A stretch of 64,000 bases of DNA from Pedobacter glucosidilyticus (lineage in GTDB: Bacteria > Bacteroidota > Bacteroidia > Sphingobacteriales > Sphingobacteriaceae): NCBI RefSeq assembly GCF_002483235.1, contig NZ_DLHN01000026.1, forward strand, positions 63,989 through 127,988. The letters run 5' to 3'. Shown piece by piece: positions 52,171 to 61,614 of this stretch. Both the position numbers and the translations under genes were made by a program. The notes under the pieces were generated by a model. The model did not search any database and was not told the DNA's origin. It saw only the letters and a program-made list of their open reading frames with translations. Position 1 is the first letter of the stretch. The number at the start of each line of letters is the position of its first letter.

Positions 52171-53910
52171 ATGAAAAAGTTTTACTTGTTCATACTGGTT
52201 GTTTTTTGCTTTAATGTTAAGGATTTATATGCCTCTCAATATACGGTTAGTACTGTTACAGAACTTAGAAGCGCTATTTCTGCTGCCCAAGCTGGCGATG
52301 TAATTTTATTAAACGGAGGCACTTATACGTTCACGACAAGGTTAGAAATTAAAAATAAAAGTGGAAATGCCAGTAGTAGAATCACTTTAATGGCTAATCC
52401 GGCTAGTGTTAATAGACCAAGATTTGATTTTTCTGCCATGCCTGAAAATAGTAGCAATGTTGGCGTATTAGTAGAAAACGCAAATTATTGGCATATCAAA
52501 GGAATAGATGTTTTTAAAGCCGGAGACAACGGTATGCAAATAAAAGCATCAAATAATAATATTGTTGAGTTTTGTACCTTTTCAGAGTGTGCTGATTCTG
52601 GTTTGCAGATTGATAATGGCTCTGCATCCAATCTCATTCTAAATTGTGATTCTTTCTTTAATGCCGATTCTAGCCTAGAAAATGCCGACGGATTTGCTTG
52701 CAAACTAACCGCTGGTACGGGTAATATTTTTAGAGGATGCCGGGCTTGGCAAAATTTAGATGATGGCTGGGATGGATACTTAAGAGGCGCTGATAATATC
52801 AGTACTACTTATGAAAATTGTTGGGCTTTTGATAATGGAAAACTAAAATCAGGTGCTGTAAGTGGAGGCGATGGTAATGGTTTTAAAACCGGAGGAAGTG
52901 ATCTTAAAGATTTAAAGCACAATGCTGTCTTAAAAAATTGCCTAGCAGTTGGTAATGTATCTAAAGGTTTTGATCATAACAGTAACAGAGGCGAAGTAAC
53001 CTTATTTAATTGTGCTGCCACAGGTAATGGTAGTAATATGGGCTTTAGTAATACCAATCCTTTAAGCAAACTTACTATTAAAAACAGTTTAGTATTAGGT
53101 AGCACAGGTTCTGTAAATGCTACTTTATTAGATGTTACCAATAACAGCTGGAATAGTAGTCCGGCGGTAAGTGTTACATCTGCAGATTTTGTAAGTGTTG
53201 ATGTAGTAGATTTAAAATTACCAAGAAAGCCAGATGGTAGCTTACCTGATATTAATTTCTTTAAACTGCTTGCTAATAGTGATTTAATAGATAGAGGAGT
53301 AGATGTGGGTTTAACTTTTTCAGGTTCAGCACCAGATATTGGAGCTTTTGAATATGTAGTACCTCTTCCATTAGATTTATTGAAGTTTGAAGCACAGAGA
53401 ATGGCTAATCAATCAACTGTGAAATTAACATGGTTAACTACGAATGAGGTAAATACAAAAGATTTTGAAGTTTTTAGAAGAGACGATGATACACCTTTTG
53501 TTAAAATACACCAACAAATCGCAAGAAATACTCCGGGTATTCATTATTATGAGTTTATAGATGAAAATCCATTATTAGGAAAAGCATACTATCAGCTTAA
53601 ACAAATAGATAAAGATGGAAAGTTTACGCTGAGTGATGTGGTTTTTGTGGCAGGATTTAAATCTGCTAATATCTTTTCAATATATCCGAATCCAGTACAA
53701 GAGATAATGAATATAAAAAGTCTTGAAGAGCTAAGAGGGGTCAAAATTATATTTGAAAATCTGCTTGGGCAGAAAATATTTGAGGATACTTTAAACTTTA
53801 TAGCTGGAGAAAACTTCATAAACATTCAACACCTTCCACAGGGTATTTATACAATGTACGTCATAAAAAATCACGATGTGCTACTGGTAAAAAAAGTAGT
53901 AAAAAAATAA
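52171..53910 (+). CDS. Pectate lyase PL9 with T9SS sorting domain
   Basis: A 579-residue secreted lyase. Signal to about residue 21; PL9 beta-helix about 22-395; fibronectin-like linker from about 397 (PLPLDLLKFEA); T9SS type A domain from about 500 (IYPNPVQEIMNIK). The calcium-binding and catalytic set of PL9 is complete: D173 in ENADGFACK, D197, D198 and D201 in LDDGWDGY, and Lys K239 in GNGFKTGG. It should cut homogalacturonan outside the cell. Close relative of the unsorted PL9 gene at 59516, which lacks the last two domains. Confidence 0.9.
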   Translation: MKKFYLFILVVFCFNVKDLYASQYTVSTVTELRSAISAAQAGDVILLNGGTYTFTTRLEIKNKSGNASSRITLMANPASVNRPRFDFSAMPENSSNVGVLVENANYWHIKGIDVFKAGDNGMQIKASNNNIVEFCTFSECADSGLQIDNGSASNLILNCDSFFNADSSLENADGFACKLTAGTGNIFRGCRAWQNLDDGWDGYLRGADNISTTYENCWAFDNGKLKSGAVSGGDGNGFKTGGSDLKDLKHNAVLKNCLAVGNVSKGFDHNSNRGEVTLFNCAATGNGSNMGFSNTNPLSKLTIKNSLVLGSTGSVNATLLDVTNNSWNSSPAVSVTSADFVSVDVVDLKLPRKPDGSLPDINFFKLLANSDLIDRGVDVGLTFSGSAPDIGAFEYVVPLPLDLLKFEAQRMANQSTVKLTWLTTNEVNTKDFEVFRRDDDTPFVKIHQQIARNTPGIHYYEFIDENPLLGKAYYQLKQIDKDGKFTLSDVVFVAGFKSANIFSIYPNPVQEIMNIKSLEELRGVKIIFENLLGQKIFEDTLNFIAGENFINIQHLPQGIYTMYVIKNHDVLLVKKVVKK

Positions 53911-53989
53911 CAATCAAGCTTGATTTCATGAATCGCCCTATTACTAGCGGACAAGATAATCAGCAATAAAATCAATTTAACCTAATTTT

Positions 53990-56900
53990 ATGAAAAGAAT
54001 AATTTACGCTATTTTTCTATCAATTTTATTAGTTTCTAGTGCGGCAGCGCAAAGTGTTACTGCTACCTGGTCACTATTAGCCAATACTTCCGGAACAGTT
54101 TCAGCGGGAGGATTAACATTAAGTAACCAAAACTTAGGAAGTGCTATATCTGGTGTTCAATATGGCTCTACTTTTGGAACTGTATCAGGGTGGCAAAGAG
54201 TTGCCTCAACTGTTACTTTACCTACTAGTTATCAAGCAAATTCATATATAGAATATGCAATTACTGTACCTGCTGGTAAAAAAATCACGATTAGTAATAT
54301 TAATTTTAGTGCATTAGGAGGTGGAACAAGCGGTGCAAGAATGGCTGTTTTTTACTCTTTAAATGGTTTTCTAAACTCATCTTCTGCTGGGACTATTAGT
54401 TATAATAATACAAGTTATGCTAATGATACAGGAGCAGGAGCAGTAAGCTTATTAAATACAAGTACAACCCCCCTTACAGGGCAAGAAGTAGCTAACATAA
54501 ACACGAATATAGAAGTAGGTCAAAACAAAACGTTTACCATAAGAATTTATGTTTGGGCAGGTTCAACAGGTAGGTATTTCACCTCTAAAGATTTTAAGTT
54601 AACAGGGGTTATAGCAGATGATACTACCCCTGTTTTACCCCGTTATACCGTTAACACAATAGTTAATAATAGTAGTGCGGGTACAGTTATTAAAACTCCC
54701 AATAATACTGATTATGAGGAAGGCTCGTCACTAAGTATACAAGCAGTTGCTAATTTTGGTTATAGATTTGTAAAATGGATTAATACAGATAACAATGCAG
54801 ATTTATCTACAACCAACCCTTATGTTATCACAGTAAATGCCTCACAAAATATTACCGCTGTTTTTGAAACCCTTACAACTTATAACTTCACCTTAAATAA
54901 GGTAGGTTCTAACTGGGGCGAGGTTAATTTATCTCCAGCCCCAACAAATGGTAAATACGTTGCCGGTACAGAAGTTACGATGACAGTTATTCCTAACCGG
55001 GTAACTAGTTTTAGTTATTGGGATGATAATTCTACAGCATTACAAAAAGTTGTTACAATCGATGCTGATAAAACTTTTACCGCAACCTTTGATGAAATTC
55101 CTTTCATCGTTGGTTGGGACTTTAAAGCCGAGAACCCTAAAATTAATCGTACGGGAGACTTTTATTCAGAGTCTAGTAATACAGGGTTGATAGCTATATA
55201 CGAACCTAGTGGTACAGCTGTTAACTGGTTATCAAATACGGGTTCTTTTTCTCCTGCCTATCCTAATCTAAGATTTTGGACGGCTGGCGCAAGTTTTAAT
55301 ACAACCAGAAGATATCTCAAAGCTCAATTTGCTACAACCGGATATAAAAATATTCAGGTAAAATCTATGGTTACGGCTAATTATCAAGCTTATGCAGTAC
55401 AAAAGCTTCAATATTCTTTAGATGATATTAGCTATACAGATGTTGCAAATGTTGATATCACAAGCGTTTACAATGCCAGTTGGAAAGACTTAAATGTTAC
55501 TTTACCTGTTGCGGCAGAAGGTCAAGCTAGGGTTTATTTAAAATGGATAGCGGATACTTCTAGTCCTATTTTAGGAAATTCAACAGATAACGATGGGACA
55601 GCATTTACCAATATTTTTGTTTTTGCAGATAAAGAAATTGTAAACGATACCGATGCACCTTTATTAATATCAAGTGTGCCTGCATCATCTTCAAGCACAG
55701 CAACCATCAATGGTTCTATAGTACTTACTTTTAATGAGAAAGTGAAAGTAGGTACGGGTAATATTACTTTGGGTAGTACTTCTTTAACCGGAGTTTTTGG
55801 AGCTAAAACGGCAACTTTTGCTTATGAAAAGCTGAACTATAATACACAATACACTTTCACTGTTCCAGCTGGTGCTTTAACAGATATGTCTGGTAATCCT
55901 TATGCTGGCACAACTATCACTTTTACAACTGCTAGCCGTACACAACCAACAAGAAAATTATTTGATGCCGTTGTTGCAAAAGATGGTTCTGGAGATTATA
56001 CCTCAGTAATTGATGCTATTGCAGCTGCTCCAACATCCAGAACTACACCTTGGGTAATTTTCATTAAAAATGGTAAATATACTGGTCATCATGATATCCC
56101 AAGCAATAAACCTTTTATACACTTAATAGGCCAAAGCAGAAATGGGGTTATTATTTCTGATAACAGATTGTCTGGCGCAAATAACATTGGAGCAACTGTA
56201 TATCACGTAAGTCAGGGCGCAACAATGGTCGTAAACGCTAGAGATTGTTATTTCGAAAATATCATTTTTGAAAACAGCTATGGTTTTGAGACACAAGCAG
56301 GTCCACAAGCTTTAGCATTATACACCACAACAGATAAGTTTGCGATGAACAATTGCTACTTAAGAAGCTATCAGGACACTTATTTAACAGCTTATAGCAG
56401 TATTGCTGATAGACATTACATCAAAAATTCTAGAATAGAAGGTGCAGTAGATTTTATTTATGGTGGTGGAGATGTGTTTTTTGATAAAGATACGATAACT
56501 ATGACCCGTAAAGATGGTGGTTACATTGTTGCGCCAAGTCATGGTAATGGTACAGCATGGGGTTATGTATTTAGTAATTGTGTAATTAATGAATCAGTTG
56601 TAACTGGTGCTACATCTTACTTTGGCAGGCCTTGGCAAAATGCCCCTAAAACAGTTTTTATCAATACCAAACTATTAACCGGCATTTATGCAGCAGGTTG
56701 GTATTATAAAATGGGTGCTATTCCGGCTGTGTTTGCAGACTATAATACGGTTAACGCCCAAGGTAACCCGATAGATTTAAGTCAGCGTATTTCTAATTAC
56801 GAGTACGATGTAAAAGATGCAAATGGCAATGTAACCAGTACAGTAACTGGCGTAGCAAAAAAATCTTTAACAGATACAGAGGCGGCAAGTTATACTTATG

Positions 56901-57718
56901 AAAATGTGATTCTTAGAAGTGGTGATATTTGGGATCCAAGGTTAATAGCAGAAGCCCCAGATAAGCCAGCAAATTTACAACGTATTGGTAATACATTATC
57001 TTGGGATGATGTGCCTTATACACGTTTGTATGTAATTACGAGAAATAGCAACGTAATAGGATTTTCACTAACCAATAGCTTTACAGATAATACTGCGGTT
57101 AGTAATACCAATTATACTTACACAGTGCAAGCTGCAAGCGAGTATGGTGCTTTAAGTCAGGCATCAACACCATATCAAACTTTACCTCTTCAACTTTTAA
57201 GCTTTCAAGCGCAAGCTGTTAGACAAGGTAAAGAAGTTGCTTTAAAATGGACTACCGCTCAAGAAATCAATACCGCAAGTTTTGATATAGAAAGAAGTGT
57301 TGATGGACAGGTGTTTAATGCTATTGGTAATGTAAAAGCACAAAACAAAAGTGGTAATTTCAACTATCAATTTACGGATTTTTCTCCTCTTAAAGGCGTT
57401 AGCTATTACCGCTTAAAACAAATAGATTTAGATGCAAAGTTTGAATACAGCCCTATAAAAGCGGTTGATATTACAAATAATCAGATTATTATTTACCCTA
57501 ATCCAGTAAGTTCTGAGCTGGCTATCTCTCATCTAGGCGCAAAAGCAGCTGGCAAGCTAAGTATTTTTGATAGCATGGGTAAAGAGGTTTTAAAAATTGA
57601 TGGACTGAAATCAGAAAATCAAACTAAGGTTGATGTTTCTGCACTTAACGCTGGTGTTTATTTCATTCAACTTAATATAGGTAAAGAAATATTTAGCAGT
57701 AAGTTTATCAAGCAATAA
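53990..57718 (+). CDS. Multidomain T9SS-sorted pectin methylesterase (CE8)
   Basis: A 1242-residue surface enzyme. Signal (to about 21); beta-sandwich (about 22-215); two InlB B-repeat-like domains (about 220-296, 297-370; FGYRFVKWINTDNN, VTSFSYWDDNS); another beta-sandwich (about 371-552); an Ig-like Big_5 domain (about 553-655; LTFNEKVKVGTGNI); CE8 (about 657-985); fibronectin-like parts (about 990-1165); T9SS type A domain (IYPNPVSSELAIS to FIKQ). CE8 residues are all present: GPQALALY, SYQDTYLT, AVDFIYGG, FGRPWQNAPKTVFI. It follows the T9SS PL9 gene by 79 nt and likely prepares substrate for it. Confidence 0.9.
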   Translation: MKRIIYAIFLSILLVSSAAAQSVTATWSLLANTSGTVSAGGLTLSNQNLGSAISGVQYGSTFGTVSGWQRVASTVTLPTSYQANSYIEYAITVPAGKKITISNINFSALGGGTSGARMAVFYSLNGFLNSSSAGTISYNNTSYANDTGAGAVSLLNTSTTPLTGQEVANINTNIEVGQNKTFTIRIYVWAGSTGRYFTSKDFKLTGVIADDTTPVLPRYTVNTIVNNSSAGTVIKTPNNTDYEEGSSLSIQAVANFGYRFVKWINTDNNADLSTTNPYVITVNASQNITAVFETLTTYNFTLNKVGSNWGEVNLSPAPTNGKYVAGTEVTMTVIPNRVTSFSYWDDNSTALQKVVTIDADKTFTATFDEIPFIVGWDFKAENPKINRTGDFYSESSNTGLIAIYEPSGTAVNWLSNTGSFSPAYPNLRFWTAGASFNTTRRYLKAQFATTGYKNIQVKSMVTANYQAYAVQKLQYSLDDISYTDVANVDITSVYNASWKDLNVTLPVAAEGQARVYLKWIADTSSPILGNSTDNDGTAFTNIFVFADKEIVNDTDAPLLISSVPASSSSTATINGSIVLTFNEKVKVGTGNITLGSTSLTGVFGAKTATFAYEKLNYNTQYTFTVPAGALTDMSGNPYAGTTITFTTASRTQPTRKLFDAVVAKDGSGDYTSVIDAIAAAPTSRTTPWVIFIKNGKYTGHHDIPSNKPFIHLIGQSRNGVIISDNRLSGANNIGATVYHVSQGATMVVNARDCYFENIIFENSYGFETQAGPQALALYTTTDKFAMNNCYLRSYQDTYLTAYSSIADRHYIKNSRIEGAVDFIYGGGDVFFDKDTITMTRKDGGYIVAPSHGNGTAWGYVFSNCVINESVVTGATSYFGRPWQNAPKTVFINTKLLTGIYAAGWYYKMGAIPAVFADYNTVNAQGNPIDLSQRISNYEYDVKDANGNVTSTVTGVAKKSLTDTEAASYTYENVILRSGDIWDPRLIAEAPDKPANLQRIGNTLSWDDVPYTRLYVITRNSNVIGFSLTNSFTDNTAVSNTNYTYTVQAASEYGALSQASTPYQTLPLQLLSFQAQAVRQGKEVALKWTTAQEINTASFDIERSVDGQVFNAIGNVKAQNKSGNFNYQFTDFSPLKGVSYYRLKQIDLDAKFEYSPIKAVDITNNQIIIYPNPVSSELAISHLGAKAAGKLSIFDSMGKEVLKIDGLKSENQTKVDVSALNAGVYFIQLNIGKEIFSSKFIKQ

Positions 57719-57733
57719 GCTATCTGTTATCAG

Positions 57734-57766
57734 AAAGGGTTTAGGCTAATAGCTTAAACCTTTTTT
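57734..57766 (+). terminator. Terminator of the T9SS operon
   Basis: AAAGGGTTTAGGCT (57734-57747) pairs with AGCTTAAACCTTTT (57751-57764) with two G-U pairs and a 3-nt loop, then further T residues. Confidence 0.8.
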
Positions 57767-57782
57767 AGTTTTTTATGCCTTT

Positions 57783-57800
57783 ATAATTCCCGGTATCGAT
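57783..57800. promoter_or_regulatory. Pectin-locus operator 3
   Basis: ATAATTCCCGGTATCGAT followed by TGCATA. The right half (CGGTATCGATTGCA) is well conserved and the left half weak. It lies between the T9SS operon terminator and the GH43 gene, 48 nt before a TAGAATTG box. Confidence 0.72.
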
Positions 57801-57847
57801 TGCATAGTTTGTCGAGCATAAGTACTAACATCTTAAAATTTTTTATG

Positions 57848-57855
57848 TAGAATTG
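57848..57855 (+). promoter_or_regulatory. Putative -7 box of the GH43 operon
   Basis: TAGAATTG, identical to the box after operator 2, starts 48 nt after the end of operator 3 and 34 nt before the GH43 ATG, so the leader would be only about 20 nt. Confidence 0.55.
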
Positions 57856-57881
57856 CAAAAGAAGCCAATTTTATAATCATC

Positions 57882-59516
57882 ATGAACAAACATTTTTTTA
57901 AAAGCTTATTGCTATCTGTTGCTTATTTTTCTATTCAAACCATCACTGCTCAAGAATATGTTTCTAAAGTTTGGGTGGCCGATTTAGGAAATGGAAAATA
58001 TAAAAATCCAGTTTTAAACGCCGATTATTCAGACCCTGATGCTATCCGCGTAGGCGATGATTTTTATATGATTTCATCAAGTTTTAACCATATACCAGGT
58101 TTACCTTTATTGCATTCTAAAGATTTGGTAAACTGGACTATCCTTACGCATGTTTTACCAAAGCAAATTCCGGCAGAAACATTTAAAAAAGTTCAGCATG
58201 GTAATGGTGTTTGGGCGCCTGCTATACGTTTTCATAAAAACGAATATTATATCTATTACCCAGATCCTGATTTTGGTATTTATCTAACCAAAGCATCTCG
58301 TCCTGAAGGGCCGTGGTCTACACCAGAATTAATTTATGAGGGTAAAGGTTTAATAGATCCCTGTCCGCTTTGGGATGAAAATGGCAAAACTTATCTCGTA
58401 CATGCTTACGCAGGTAGCAGGGCAGGTATAAAAAGTGTAATCGCCATTGCACCCATGAACCAAGAAGGCACCAAAGTAACCGGGCAAAGTGTAATTGTTT
58501 ATGATGGGCATGAAGACGACCCAACCATAGAAGGTCCAAAATTTTATAAAAGAAATGGCTATTACTACATATTTGCCCCAGCAGGAGGTGTACCAACAGG
58601 CTGGCAATTAATCTTAAGGTCTAAAAATATTTATGGCCCTTACGAGCGTAAAAATGTGCTAGACCAAGGCAAAAGTCCAATTAATGGTCCGCATCAAGGT
58701 GCTTGGGTTGATACACCTACCGGTGAAGACTGGTTTCTCCATTTTCAGGATAAAGAAGCTTATGGTAGGGTAGTACACCTACAACCTATGAAATGGGTAA
58801 AAGATTGGCCAGTTATTGGAGAGGATAAAGATGGCGATGGAAAAGGCGAGCCTGTTTTGGTTTATAAAAAACCTAATGTTGGTAAAAATTGGCCTACAGT
58901 AACACCTGCCGAGTCTGATGAGTTTAATAGCCCAATTTTAGGCAAACAGTGGCAATGGCAAGCAAATGCAGATGGCACTTGGGCTTTTGCAGGTAACAAG
59001 GGTAATTTAAGGTTGTATACCAAACAAATTCCGGCAGAAGCAAAAAGTTTATGGGATGTCCCTAACATTTTAGGGCAAAAATTTCCGGCCGATAATTTTC
59101 AGGTAACAACAAAAATCACCTTCACCCCAAATGATAAGTTAGAGAATGAAAAAGTTGGCTTGATTATCCTAGGTCAAGACTACAGCACCCTATTCCTAAA
59201 AAGCAAAAAGGATGGTATTTATTTGGGATATGGTTTATGTAAAGGAGCTGTTAAAGGTAAAGAAGAAGTAGAAAGCATCATCGGTAAAATAGATACTAAA
59301 ACGGTGTATTTCAGAGTTCAAGTGAGCAATGGCGGTATTTGCAAATGGTTTTACAGTACAGATAATAAGAAGTTTTTACCTATTGCTGAGCCTTTTACTG
59401 CTTTACCAGGTAAATGGGTAGGTGCTAAAGTTGGACTTTACGCTGTTAGAAACACACAAATTAATGATTCTGGCTATGCCGATGTAGATTGGTTTCATGT
59501 AGAACCTATTAAATAA
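57882..59516 (+). CDS. Glycoside hydrolase family 43
   Basis: A 544-residue secreted enzyme (signal to about residue 23, ITAQ). The five-bladed propeller (about 40-330) has the general base D51 in ADYSDPDAI, the pKa-tuning Asp in GLIDPCPLW and the acid Glu in IEGPKFYKRNG. A C-terminal concanavalin-like domain (about 345-544) follows. Family activities are mostly arabinofuranosidase or xylosidase; in this setting removal of pectin side-chain sugars is likely, but the exact bond is unknown. First gene after operator 3; its stop overlaps the PL9 start by 1 nt. Confidence 0.88.
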   Translation: MNKHFFKSLLLSVAYFSIQTITAQEYVSKVWVADLGNGKYKNPVLNADYSDPDAIRVGDDFYMISSSFNHIPGLPLLHSKDLVNWTILTHVLPKQIPAETFKKVQHGNGVWAPAIRFHKNEYYIYYPDPDFGIYLTKASRPEGPWSTPELIYEGKGLIDPCPLWDENGKTYLVHAYAGSRAGIKSVIAIAPMNQEGTKVTGQSVIVYDGHEDDPTIEGPKFYKRNGYYYIFAPAGGVPTGWQLILRSKNIYGPYERKNVLDQGKSPINGPHQGAWVDTPTGEDWFLHFQDKEAYGRVVHLQPMKWVKDWPVIGEDKDGDGKGEPVLVYKKPNVGKNWPTVTPAESDEFNSPILGKQWQWQANADGTWAFAGNKGNLRLYTKQIPAEAKSLWDVPNILGQKFPADNFQVTTKITFTPNDKLENEKVGLIILGQDYSTLFLKSKKDGIYLGYGLCKGAVKGKEEVESIIGKIDTKTVYFRVQVSNGGICKWFYSTDNKKFLPIAEPFTALPGKWVGAKVGLYAVRNTQINDSGYADVDWFHVEPIK

Positions 59517-60586
59517 TGAAATGGATGAAATATTTTTTAAGTGCAGTTTTACTCTTTTTGAGTATCGCCTTAAAGGCACAAATTCAGGTAAGTAATGCCG
59601 CAGAAATTTTGGCTGCAGTAAAAGTTGCTAAAGCCGGAGATATCATTTTAGTAAAAGGGGGCGAGTATAAATTTGATGTTCGTATCAACTTAAATTCCTC
59701 TGGTACGGCAGAAAAACCTATAAAATTAATAGCTGCAGATTTAGCTAATCGGCCAAAATTTGATTTTTCTGCGCAGCTAGAAGCTGATGCAAACCAAGGT
59801 ATCGCTTTAAGGGGAAATTATTGGCACCTAAAGGGCATTGATATTTTTAATGCTGGCGATAATGGCTTAATCATCAATGGTGGAAGTTACAATGTTATCG
59901 AGTTTTGCACCTTCTCAGAATGTGCCGATACAGGTTTACAAATTAGCGGTGGAGCAACTCAAAATCTCATCTTAAACTGCGATTCTTATTTCAATGCTGA
60001 TGCTAAAGTAGAAAACGCCGATGGTTTTGCATGTAAACTTGATGCCGGAACTGGTAATACTTTTAAAGGTTGCAGAGCATGGCAAAATTTAGATGATGGT
60101 TGGGATGGTTACCTCAAAAAAACAGATAATATCACCACAACTTATGAAAATTGCTGGGCTTTCTTAAACGGAATACTTAAAGATGGTACAGCCGGTAAAG
60201 GTGATGGAAATGGCTTTAAATCTGGAGGTAGTGATGATAAACTCCTCAAGCATCATGCTGTTTATAAAAATTGTATCGCAGCTGCTAATCTAAAAAAAGG
60301 TTTTGACCATAACAGCAATCGTGGCGAGGTAACTTTATTAAACTGTTTAGCTTTTGATAATAAGCAAAGCAATATGGGTTTTGGTAGTAAAAATCCATTA
60401 GCAAAATTAACGATAAAAAATACTCAGGTTATAGGTGAAGTGGGCAGCTTAAATGCAGATGTAATGGATATCAGTAATAACAGTTGGCAAAAGCCTACAG
60501 CTAAGCAAAAAGTTTTAAATATTCAGGATTTGTTAAAGCCTCGTCAAGCAGATGGTAGTCTACCTCACATTTCATTTTTTGATTAA
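59516..60586 (+). CDS. Pectate lyase PL9, without sorting domain
   Basis: A 356-residue lyase: signal to about residue 21 (ALKAQ), then only the PL9 beta-helix. The active-site set is complete at the same spacing as its T9SS relative: D169 in ENADGFACK, D193, D194 and D197 in LDDGWDGY, Lys K235 in GNGFKSGG. Long stretches match the gene at 52171 (IEFCTFSECAD, GCRAWQNLDDGWDGYL, FDHNSNRGEVTL). Lacking T9SS and lipoprotein signals, it is probably periplasmic and trims imported oligomers. Confidence 0.92.
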   Translation: MKWMKYFLSAVLLFLSIALKAQIQVSNAAEILAAVKVAKAGDIILVKGGEYKFDVRINLNSSGTAEKPIKLIAADLANRPKFDFSAQLEADANQGIALRGNYWHLKGIDIFNAGDNGLIINGGSYNVIEFCTFSECADTGLQISGGATQNLILNCDSYFNADAKVENADGFACKLDAGTGNTFKGCRAWQNLDDGWDGYLKKTDNITTTYENCWAFLNGILKDGTAGKGDGNGFKSGGSDDKLLKHHAVYKNCIAAANLKKGFDHNSNRGEVTLLNCLAFDNKQSNMGFGSKNPLAKLTIKNTQVIGEVGSLNADVMDISNNSWQKPTAKQKVLNIQDLLKPRQADGSLPHISFFD

Positions 60587-60591
60587 TTGAT

Positions 60592-61572
60592 ATGAAGTCT
60601 GTATTATCTTTTTTTCTATGTTGCTTAAGCATCACCATTTTACAAGCGCAGCCTAAAGTTTATCCATCAAAATTTACGGTTGCACAAGATGGTAGCGGAG
60701 ATTTTAAAACCATCCAAGAGGCAGTAAATGCTGTAAGAGACCATTCAGAACAGAAAGTAACCATCACCATTAAGCCGGGTATCTACAAAGAGAAATTGGT
60801 TATCCCCACATGGAAAAGAAACATCATCCTTTTAGGAGAAAATAAAGAAAACACCATCATTAGCCATGATGATTATTCTGGCAAACCCTTCCCTGGAACT
60901 GATATTACCGGAAATCCAAAATTTAGCACTTATACTTCTTATACCGTTTTAATTGCAGGGAGCGATTGCGAATTACAAAATTTAACCATAGAAAACACTG
61001 CGGGGCCAGTTGGCCAAGCTGTTGCGTTACACATAGAAGGCGATAGAACAGCCGTTAAAAATTGCGATATAAAAGGTCATCAAGATACTTTGTATGTAGC
61101 TAGAGATGGCGCAAGAAATTATTTTGAAAATTGTACTATTAGCGGCACTACCGATTTTATTTTTGGTGCAGCCACAGCATGGTTTCAAAATTGTACAATC
61201 ATCAGTATTAGAGATTCTTACATTACGGCAGCTTCTACCACCTCTCAAACAAGTTATGGCTTTGTTTTTATGAATTGTAAGTTACTTGCCGCAGATGATC
61301 AAGTTAGAAAAGTTTTCTTAGGCAGACCATGGCGCCCTCATGCTAAAACGGTATTTATATCCACTTTTATGGATAAGCATATCAGACCAGAAGGTTGGGA
61401 TAATTGGCGAGACCCTGCTAATGAAAGTACTGTTTTTTATGCAGAATATGGAAGTAGTGGACCTGGTGCTTTTGTACAGGAACGTGTGAAATGGGCACAT
61501 CAAATAAATAAGAAAGATTTAAAAACCTACACCATTAACCAAGTCTTTAAAGGATGGCAGCCTTTTAAATAA
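60592..61572 (+). CDS. Pectin methylesterase CE8 (third copy)
   Basis: A 326-residue secreted enzyme (signal to about residue 19, LQAQ). Catalytic set: GPVGQAVALH, KGHQDTLYVARDG, TTDFIFGAATAWF and FLGRPWRPHAKTVFI. Very close to the CE8 of the susC operon, and without a T9SS domain, so it is probably periplasmic. It lies 5 nt after the PL9 gene and 42 nt before the SMP-30-like gene. Confidence 0.93.
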   Translation: MKSVLSFFLCCLSITILQAQPKVYPSKFTVAQDGSGDFKTIQEAVNAVRDHSEQKVTITIKPGIYKEKLVIPTWKRNIILLGENKENTIISHDDYSGKPFPGTDITGNPKFSTYTSYTVLIAGSDCELQNLTIENTAGPVGQAVALHIEGDRTAVKNCDIKGHQDTLYVARDGARNYFENCTISGTTDFIFGAATAWFQNCTIISIRDSYITAASTTSQTSYGFVFMNCKLLAADDQVRKVFLGRPWRPHAKTVFISTFMDKHIRPEGWDNWRDPANESTVFYAEYGSSGPGAFVQERVKWAHQINKKDLKTYTINQVFKGWQPFK

Positions 61573-61614
61573 GGATTCTAATGGTTAGTTTTAGAAAAAT
61601 TATAAACTAACATC

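Noticed and set aside
53912..53925. Perfect palindrome AATCAAGCTTGATT after the T9SS PL9 gene
   Set aside because: It has no T tract, no CCGG centre and no second copy seen in the window; it is too short and AT-rich to call an operator or terminator.
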